Origin: Lethocerus indicus
Taxonomy: Eukaryota; Arthropoda; Insecta; Hemiptera; Belostomatidae
Assembly (NCBI GenBank): GCA_019843655.1
Contig: JACDQD010000104.1
Location: 2,914,001-2,978,000, forward strand
Length of the DNA stretch: 64,000 nt
Direction: 5' to 3'
Numbering within the stretch: the first letter of the stretch is position 1; the number at the start of each line of letters is the position of its first letter. This document shows, piece by piece, positions 55,461-64,000 of this stretch. A program made the position numbers and the translations under genes. Under the pieces are notes generated by a model. The model ran no database searches and had not been told where the DNA came from. It saw only the letters and a list, made by a program, of their open reading frames with translations.

Positions 55461-58400
55461 AAACCTTTATTTGAAAACCAGGAATATCGAAGCCTTTTCC
55501 TGCACGGCATAAAAAAATATGCCCGACACAGCACACTCCGTCCGTTTTACGGCACCGAATTCGCTATTTTATCCCGACTAAAACCGGCAATGAACATAAA
55601 CTAAACGTGTTTTGAAAGCTTACAAGAATCGCTCCTTTATAAATCTTCCTTTATTTGAAAGCGTTCGAGCCGTTTCCTCCCAAGCATAAGATACGATCCA
55701 AACAAACTTTTCGCTTACCCTAAGAAATACTTATCCGGATTCACTTCGAGCTATGCTAAAAGGAAAGTAAGATCAATTTACATACATCAATTTTCTGAAG
55801 ATGTGATTCGATCATAATGAATTGTTTACACGCGTTAAATCTGTATGAAATTAAAACTACGTATCATCTTAGAGTAGTAATCGTAGTTTCCCAACTTCAG
55901 TTTTCTGTCCTTGCAAAATATTTAAGTCCAAGGCCGTACCACTCTTGTAAGTCAAGGTAAAGCTAATTTCTATTGTTCGATGCCAGAATTAAAATAGTCC
56001 TAATGAAACGGTTATGAGAATGTAAGCTCGTCCAAAAATAATTTTAATACTTCTTTAGTATTACAATTAAAACTCATTTTACTTATACTTAACCACTTGA
56101 AATTCATTAGAGCAACACACTAGGAAGACAGAGCAGAACCATCAAACTTCTAATTATTTGTCTTCTCCCATTCGTAAATAAGTGAGTATTAGACATAGTA
56201 TGTATATCTCTCAACGCCATTATAAACCTAATTATCGTTAACTGAAATAAAACAGATGATAATATTCCGATTACTCGTGGGTCCTCTACTACTTCGAAAC
56301 TACCTTCGCTGGATTTTCATTTGATTCTCAATTCTGGTCAACATTTGCGAGAGTTCTGCTCTCAGTACTGCCTGCTTCGTCCGCTGGATTGTAAACATTA
56401 CTTTCGCATATCTTTCTGGAAGAAGATACAAATCACCGATGCCTTACTCTAGATTTGCCCATTGACTGACCCATAGCAGGTGCATCGGCCTTTTCCTGAA
56501 CCCCAAATACAACCCTCGCTTTTGTAACTGGCAACCTCCCTTGCTTGACCGCAGTCAGGAATTTCGCATAGCCCTTTTTCATTGCGAACAGACAAAAATT
56601 AGCCTGAGCGTGTTAATTTTCAATTTTGAAATTGGAATTGTGCCCGGTTCGTCATACACCAGGCTCATTTCACTATTCACCGAGTTATTTCCGTTCTCTA
56701 AACGTAATAGAAGGTACAACAAGGTACGTTATAGATATTGCGTTATCACGCAAAAATATTAACACATCATTACATCTTATTTTGTGTTGTTCTAACGTAT
56801 CATGATTCAATTCAAATTGTTATTATTCATTACGTTTTATTTTTAATGCACGAATAAATATTATAAAAATTTAATAAATTGAAAACAATTTTTAGATGAT
56901 TTCATACATTGTCCTAAGTTGTTACAAGTGTAACAGCTTTGTATAATACTTAGAAAAATATATTGTTGCGATTTTCTAACGAATTGCGCAATAATCCCAA
57001 TATTAGAACTCAGTTAATCTTAAATTCGTATCACGAAAGCACCGCTTTTTTAATCGTCAAACCGTTGCACAATAATATTTGTCACAATTAAATTTAAATA
57101 CTGGAACAATGCCAAAAACAATCGGAATTGCTGAACGACAGTTTCCCCGACGTTGCGCAATTTTTAATAGGAGTTTTTCTCTTATCCCGTATCTCATGAA
57201 TAGTCCCGCCCAATGGGAGCTCCGTACAAATTCACAATTGTATTCAATATCGATTTGCAAATATTATACTGTCTAAATGTTTTAATTGCGCCCGATGGGG
57301 ATATTTTGTGTGAATAAAATAAATAATAATTTTCAAATAAAAATGTTTAAATGTAATAGTCTAGAGGGCGTTCATTTTGTCCGGGCGGATATTGCGGTTG
57401 AAACGACAATTAAAATTTTCTTCGTTATTTAGCCACAACCACAATTCGATTTGCGGTGTTCGATTTCGCAGAGAACTCTGGAGAAATACAGATACTTATT
57501 TTCTGTTCATAAAAATGACCAAGTCGTTCTTTTGTGTAAGTTCTATTATCCAAAACGCGTGTTTCATCGATGATTAAATATATTAATACAAAATAATATT
57601 AGAGCCATGTTTTAAGCAAAGAAATACCGGATTCAGTTGAAGCCATACTCGAAAAATCCTATTTATAAATGTTTTAATCAACGCAGCAATGGCTCTATTT
57701 TATGTATAAGAGGCACTTAGTATTCCAGCCATTAATTATTAGTCCAATTGATAGAAGTTAAGATTCTACGAGTATACTTAAATTATACTGCACAGTTACC
57801 GAAGCAAATTTTGTCTGTGTCTGATTTTTCAACTTTCAACATCCTACAGCAGTTCTCTTTCTATTGAGGGACTTTTATTTATGGGAGAGGACACTTCTTT
57901 TAATAACGAATATTTAGTTAACAATGTAGTACCGAAAAAAGAGTATTAAAGGATCTAAAAAGACTTTTAGATTCTCTAAAAGTTCCTCGAATTTAAAAAT
58001 GTCTGTCGCTTAGTGGGAAAGCTCAGGACGGTAAAAAAGGCCGTCCTGCTTACACTCCGAGTCTAATTGGTATTTATTGAATACCTCTGGTCGGGGGACC
58101 TTCTTCTTCACGGTAATTAAATCATAGGTCGTAAGTTCCGGTTCGGTTTTCAAAATCGAATTCACTCCGGTCTCAAAGCCGGCATTTGTGTTGATCGCCG
58201 GAGGTCCGTAAAGGACGTCATAAAACGAAACGGAGATAGGGCCCTCGGCGTTTCGGATTAGGATCAACACTTTCGACCTTCCATTTCAATTGTCCCCCCC
58301 CCCCTCATCGACTGGCAGTAAAAAGCCAACCCGTCCTGGGGCCTTGCACTATTAAGATTGGGCTTTTTGCAATTTAAAACCCGAAAAATAGGTTTTTTCT

Positions 58401-61400
58401 TTTTGATTTTTGCCCGGTCAATTTGTTATACGATTTGGAAGGACCGAAAGAAAAGTGAAAGCCTACGTGCCATTTCAAAAACGTGCTGTGAGCTGCGGGT
58501 GTTGAAAAGTATACTTGACCCTATTTTTCCTTGATTTCAATTCGCTCTATAAAAAGTTGCTTAGGGGAGGGTTTAACAAAACAGGATAACAAAATATCAA
58601 TGTAATAAAAATATAATAGCGTGCGCTAGTTATTTCAGGCAAAGTTATAATTTTTTCGTCAGGAGCTTTCATACCCCAGGACACGATTCCTAAGGCCTTT
58701 TCCAGCCGACCATTTGCGTACCCTCGACTGTATGACAGACCGGGGAGAGTGTAGGGGAAGCGCATATGGGCGGGGGAGTAATAAGAGGCTGAGTCAAGTC
58801 GGGCGACAAAAGGCTGACAATATAGCGCAGGGCCAGGACGTGCACAAGGGTTTATTGTGGGGCCGGATATCGCACTGGATATGATCACGCGTGGCCCCTT
58901 TCAACGCGCCCCCTAGTTTTATGACGCCCTTCCTTTCAAGGGCCATTGTCCCAAGTGCATTGGGTTTTGAAGCCCCTTCTCCACGACTATTTACGGCTAT
59001 CGACCGGCTGTTGTTTCGCTGATTCCTGTATAAAGTACGGGAGGATTTAAATATCCTCAAAAAAATTAATTCCACCGAATATAAATACATTAATTGACTC
59101 GTTAAGGCAGCTTAAAGACAATACATACTTCTGCTCTACCATATTATACTTCAAGTGCTCAAAATGCACGGGGAAATATTATGTAATTGTCTAAAACAAG
59201 ATACTGTTCCGTAAAAATGATCATACAAACCAAAACGAACTGAAAGGACCCGACTTGTGTTTCCAACATAATTCCTGCAATATAGACACGTGTTCTCTAT
59301 ATAATTCAATGTTTTTAAACTCGTTGGCCTGACAAATAACAGGTTACTATCCCTTAGTATAAGCACACACTGCACAACTGAACAATATCAAAATACAATC
59401 AAAAACCATAGACGAACGTTATTTGTAAATTTCAATACTATTAAATCGTATCATTTGTGTTAGGTAAATATATGATACGTGAGATTAAGAACCTAACAGT
59501 GACAAAAACGGTTTCAGCTTACTACATTATGGCTTCATTGAATGTAAGATTATCATAAATTGATAAAATAAGTATTAGCATTTAAATGGACAACCCTCAA
59601 TAACAATTTTATTTATTTTCCGAATATAGGAGTAAGGAATTTGAACGTATTTCGAAAACATCTCTTCAAATGGGGTACAAATTGATACACAGAAATGTAC
59701 AATCACACTGGAAGTTATTTTATTCAAAGAATTATTTCTCTGTAAAGGCCATGTTAAAGGTCAAATTTTCGCATTTAAAACCGAGACAAACCTCTTCCGC
59801 TCGTTGCAGGCGTTTCATTATACCTTCCGTGGAGAAGGATGTACGCCTGCATTACATTCCTACAGAACGACAAGTCATTAACTCACTTATTTCGGGATAG
59901 TGCCTACAGATTGGCCGTATCTTGAATTGTTTCTCTTGAAAGACAAAAATAATAGTTTCACAGCACACGGCATTCCTAGATTAATTTGACGATTCCGTGT
60001 TTCTGTAATTTTACGAAGGACTACAAAAAGTGAAAGTTTTGCTCTGAATTGTGCTTGGAGGTTGGACTTGCTTCTCCAATACACAGATATCTTTTACAAT
60101 TATACATTTAAAACGTTTACAGCGTATAACGCACAGGTCGATAAGGAACTACTCGTTTAAATGTATTGCCGCAGTTAGACGTTGCCTTTCCTCGAATGGG
60201 TTAAAGATTTCCTCGGCCATAGGCCGAGAGGCTTGCTACAACGACATTTATTAGCCTGTGAAGGAAGGTCGGTTTTTATCTCCCCGCGCGAAACCTCTGC
60301 GGGCTTCTCCTTTTTTTCCGAGCCCCAACCTACCTGTTATAACTTGGCTTTCAGCCGTATTATCGCTCCTTTTATTCGGCCGTTTCGGATTCAGAGGTAA
60401 CTTAATCAGGAATATCTCGGACTGCCACAGCTACATTTCCACTCACAAGGCAAGTCTCAGTCTGTTTTCCCGATGTAAGCAATAGTCTCTTTTGTGTTTA
60501 GTACGGTACTGTTTGACGTAAGTAAGTGTCCAACAACCGCAGAGTCTGTTGTTTCTTCTTCTCATTATTTTTGTTCTAATGAAATAAACATTCAACAACA
60601 ATGAACAACAGGAGATTAATTTGTTTCTGTTGGCGTACAACCCGGTTATTTTAACTCCCTCTGACGTTCAGAGCATGCTCTATTGTTTATCCTGAATTTT
60701 TTGAAACATACTGGATTAATCGAAACATAGACTAGTTGGTATTGGATATATGTTTTCTTCACTTCCACAATTTCGTTTTGGTTCGTTCAATTTAGAACAT
60801 TTCATCTGTCGGATTTCAATTTTCTGAGTTTTTAGTATACTAGTACGTTCTAACTCACGATGAGTTAAAAAATTTATCTTATGCAATACTATTACTAACC
60901 CTATAACATTAAACCCCCGATTATTATCCCTGAAGAGGGTCTTGCCACCTTGGGCAAGAGGTAACCGCCCTGAAAATCTATCTTCTTTAGGTGTATGATC
61001 TTGAGATGCTTAGAAAGCAGGATTAATGGGAGGCCATAGGTGAAGGCCTAGGACATGCCAAACGGAATGTGACGAATAAAAAAAGGCATACACGACGGTC
61101 TGAAGCTATTTAAAAACAAATGTACCCAGATCCCTACAACCTCCAGGCGGCAGTAAACAGTGGGACAACCTGTTGCTAATAGCAGCGACCTTAGGAGGAG
61201 GTTGGCAATTTTAAGATTGAAGATCAAACGTCACAAAAGGCCGTCAAACAATGGGACTGAAGCTATTGAAGATCAATCTTCATTGTCAAAATAAGATTCA
61301 GCCTATGATTAAGACCCTCCAAAGTGACCCCCATCCAAGCCTGGCTCCTCTCGTGTACGCACTGGTAGTAGCGTGGTGCATTGAAGCAGTCTGTCGGAAG

Positions 61401-61979
61401 ACAAATCTCTTTTCAAACAAATCATGTACATGATAAAAATAGGATCAATTGAATTGTGTCCAGATAATCCGAAATGGCCGATTTCTTGTTCCAAAAAGCA
61501 ACCCTAAACAACTCTAAATCTAACGGGTTCTTTGAACAACAGTAGAGTGAGGAGTATAACTTCTGCCGTGACTGAAAACTCCGACCGGGTAAATTAGTGG
61601 ACTCGTGCTCGAGTCCAGATGGAATAAAACGCTGCGGAGGGAATTCATTAGGTCCGCGGTGTGGAGAAGGGGCATCCGCTATTAGAGGAGGTAATGAAGG
61701 CATTATTAACCCGGCCTATGTTTACATTGACCGGTAAACAGGGAATGTTGAGGGGGGAGTCTAAATTAATGCTCCTGGGTCTTCACAATGCCTTCGCCGA
61801 CCAAACTCACGGTGTGGTTCATTAGCTCCACCCCGAGTTGTTCGCATAAAACCCCGGCCACGAATCTACATCGCTTACAATCTTGCGGTAGATTTAAGGC
61901 TTAGGACATTCTGAATTAAAAGTGTTTAATTTGAGTCCTTTATACATAAACGATACTAGTAACCTCTCACCTAAGGAAG
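55461..61979. other. DNA between the Fhos leader and the repeat cluster, no gene seen
   Basis: This is either upstream flank of Fhos or an intron if the 63188 exon belongs to the same transcript. GC-richer blocks lie at about 58010-58280 and 58650-59000, the latter with long minus-strand frames (98 and 113 codons) that I cannot match to a family. A C-run is at about 58286-58298. The 60930-61290 patch contains short repeated words and small hairpins. Confidence 0.5.
60940..60959. repeat. Short hairpin, 7-bp arms
   Basis: TCTTGCC and GGCAAGA pair around a six-base loop. It lies at the left end of a patch (to about 61290) that also contains repeated words such as CTGAAGCTATT and ATTGAAGATCAA. 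Confidence 0.5.
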
Positions 61980-62045
61980 AATGTGGTACATAACCAATGA
62001 ATACCACATTGGTTCGGTCTGTCCGAAACCAATAACTACCACATT
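61980..62045. repeat. Compact cluster of nested inverted and direct repeats
   Basis: AATGTGGTA (61980-61988) is inverted as TACCACATT (62002-62010) and repeated directly again at 62037-62045. ATTGGTTCGG (62008-62017) pairs with CCGAAACCAAT (62023-62033) with one bulged base and a five-base loop. ACCAAT followed by three bases and TACCACATT occurs twice (61993-62010 and 62028-62045). The unit could fold into alternative hairpins. No transposase or target duplication is seen, so its origin is unknown. Confidence 0.7.
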
Positions 62046-63187
62046 TTAACTATTGTTTTGATTGTTGTATTTCTGCTCAAATTCTAAGCACTAAATATTT
62101 CACTTCTTCTATGAATGGATCGTTATATTCCAAATCGCCTCGCTGCGGATTTGTTTCCTAATCAGGAAATGCCCTGGTCTATTACACAATGAGATTTACA
62201 AAAAACTATTCACCGGTTACGTCCGTGTACAGCAAGTTACCCCAATGATCAACCCTCACCTAAAACAAGTAACGAGTCCGGAGCCCATTAAAATTGCTAA
62301 TCCCGGCGAGTTTATCTGGGTCAATATCCAGGCCAAAGTCGTGGGAAAAGGTGCCCCATTTAACAGACCCAACGTTGAAATTCAATGTTCCGAGAGCGTC
62401 CGCTTTGTAACCGGTTTTGTAATAGAAACAAAGCATCGGATAGTTTGCTGCTTTTTCAGAATTCTTATATGCGAAGTAACATATGTATTTGTATGGTATT
62501 ATATTAGACCTCAGGGTGATATGTTGTCCCTAACATTATGAGGAATGAATTGAAGACCCTCAAAAGGAGTTTAAGGGATTCTTATTCTTCCAAAACGTTT
62601 GGCACCACGATGGATTCGACTCAAGAAAATAAAAACGGACGTGAGGAATTAGTAACGAAGCCCTGACTATTCCCAAAGCGGATCCTCTTCCCGTAAAAAC
62701 GTTTACGAGTTGCAGATATCTGGCACATTTCCCCTGCCTGTAGCGACCGACTCCTAATTATTTAAATGAACACTAAAGGGCCCCCACACACTTCCTGGCC
62801 TAAGCGGCAATTTCGTCAATTAGCTGGCTAATTGGGCGTCGATAGAGAAATTGCCGCGGTGAAAGTCCGCGACTAATTCGAAATTACAACAACAGTCTCG
62901 GGGCCATTATTTCACGCCAGACGACGAGATTTAACTTGAGAATGCCATTTATACCCAACACATTTAATGCAGAAGTAACAATTTGATGTAATTTGAATGT
63001 AATTTCTATAGACCTATATATAGGCCCAAACCGCCATGCGTGCGTATACACAATAATCTAACGTTATCACAGTCAAGATACTTTCTATTCCAGTTCATTG
63101 AACATGAACAAAATTGTAATCATTTCTGTCCGTAGCAACAGACTAAATAAATAAATACCTAATAAAGCAGTATCGAAATAAACTTAC
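62046..63187. other. Intron or intergenic DNA left of the 63188 exon
   Basis: A 98-codon plus-strand frame at 62245-62541 has an ATG but no recognised domain and is not supported as a gene. A GC-richer block at 62790-62930 carries no feature I can name. Confidence 0.5.
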
Positions 63188-63297
63188 CTTTATCATTCCT
63201 CTCTGTGGACTGATGACTGTGTTTTTGGCAGTGCTGTCGTGAATCTTGACATTTTCTGCGGCAATTATCTTACACGATTCGTCACCGCTGTCAGAAT
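63188..63297 (-). CDS. Internal coding exon, protein not recognised; possibly an upstream/alternative Fhos exon or a neighbouring gene
   Basis: The minus strand shows an acceptor GTTTATTCCAG ending at 63298, a 110-nt block, then AAG|GTAAGTT, a full consensus donor, with GT at 63187-63186. Only one frame is open. It starts with two bases that finish a codon, then 36 residues including SDSGDESCK and NTVISPQRGMIK, and ends on a complete AAG codon (phase 0). The other two frames have stops. The acidic serine-rich start could carry casein kinase 2 sites. I cannot assign a family. The phase 0 donor equals that of the Fhos exon 8 kb downstream, so both could splice to the same next exon; alternatively it belongs to a separate gene whose 3' part lies between. 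The preceding exon is not visible in 63298-64000. Confidence 0.65.
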
Positions 63298-64000
63298 CTG
63301 GAATAAACAATTATGAAAGTGATATCAGATAATGAAAGTACCCAATATAGTAATTCTTTTGTATACTAGTCAGAGATGAGTTGGTGCAATAAATGGGTTG
63401 AGGAGTTGTTAATAAAGTAAGGATACATTTTTCGGAAAATGGACCGAAATGTGTGAAGAAGGAAGGTTAAAACAATTTCCGTGATAGCATGCATCGACAA
63501 GAGAGAATTTAAAACGTCCGGCAGTGTATAAGGATGGTCTATAACAGAAGGCTAATAATAGTTGAGCCAAATAGTTGAGGCGAGGGTTACATGGGATATG
63601 AACGTAGTAGAAGAAGGGAGAAATAAAGAAAAAACCGCGAGGTATACGGAGAGGATAGTCAGAGATAGAATGGAAAGGAATTCGGCGGTTAGAGTCAGAC
63701 ACAAAGTCTGAGGGTACATACAAAAACCTAGAAAGAGAAGAAATAAAAGAGAAATTTGACTCCTATTGATTAATAAGCTATAGTTCTTTGATAGTGCACT
63801 ATCGAAGCGCCTAGGGGGATGTATTACTATCGGGCAGTTTTGAAAGTAAACAGCCGCGATAGTCTAGTGGGACATTTTTTCTCAATGGTGGCCCATAAAC
63901 TAACCTTGACGAATCAAGGGGCGATTACAGAGTCTTGTAAAGAATAAACGTGTGTGTAATACGGGTCTCCACCATCCATTGTAACACGCCACCCGGTCAC
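63298..64000. other. DNA upstream of the 63188 exon, no exon seen
   Basis: From the acceptor at 63298 to the window end the minus strand should be intron. The plus strand is purine-rich at about 63430-63760, so a 104-codon minus-strand frame there reflects composition. The palindrome at 63790 lies further right. Confidence 0.5.
63790..63803. repeat. Perfect 14-bp palindrome GATAGTGCACTATC
   Basis: The palindrome is followed within 60 bases by further ACTATCG and CGATAGT words. These contain CGATA, the core recognised by BEAF/DREF-type factors in flies. Regulatory function is a guess. Confidence 0.5.

Noticed and set aside
58547..59090. Minus-strand frames of 113 and 98 codons with somewhat protein-like composition
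   Set aside because: I could not match any family, they overlap each other in different frames and lack clear flanking splice signals. Worth a database search but not called.
62245..62541. 98-codon plus-strand frame with an ATG
   Set aside because: No recognised domain, no promoter or splice context, and the C-terminal part reads as random AT-rich sequence.

Overview
This looks like nuclear DNA from an arthropod, most likely an insect, and almost all of it is non-coding. It is AT-rich, carries long (TA)n arrays, has no operon-like packing and no long open frame with a recognisable domain. CG dinucleotides are common by eye. The one firm gene identification is a small exon at 55050-55211 on the minus strand. 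It encodes the first 54 residues of an FHOD-type formin (Fhos, FH1/FH2 domain-containing protein). No rRNA, tRNA, CRISPR or intact transposon was recognised.

Layout. Fhos is read right to left. Its first recognised coding exon ends at a good donor (55050|55049), and I see no following Fhos exon anywhere to the left. Positions 55049 down to 1 are therefore read as one intron of at least 55 kb, open at the window edge. Inside it are two minus-strand sites where a 3' splice site is fused directly to a 5' splice site. One is excellent (33276|33275) and one is good (4124|4123). They have the structure of recursive splice sites (zero-length exons, ratchet points) and would cut the intron into steps of about 21.8 kb, 29.2 kb and at least 4.1 kb. 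The 33276 site is followed after 48 nt by a second donor, so it could also define a short exon that is open in the Fhos reading phase.

To the right, 55212-55460 is the GC-rich 5' flank of Fhos. A second exon-like block lies at 63188-63297 on the same strand, 8 kb upstream, with good splice sites on both sides and a single open frame. It may be an upstream or alternative exon of Fhos, or the last exon seen of a neighbouring gene; the sequence alone does not decide.

The rest is intronic or flanking DNA: three long (TA)n microsatellites, a polypurine tract, scattered GC-rich blocks that open reading frames on both strands without looking coding, and a few inverted-repeat clusters (strongest at 61980-62045). 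Calls other than the Fhos exon rest on splice-site and composition reasoning and are graded accordingly.
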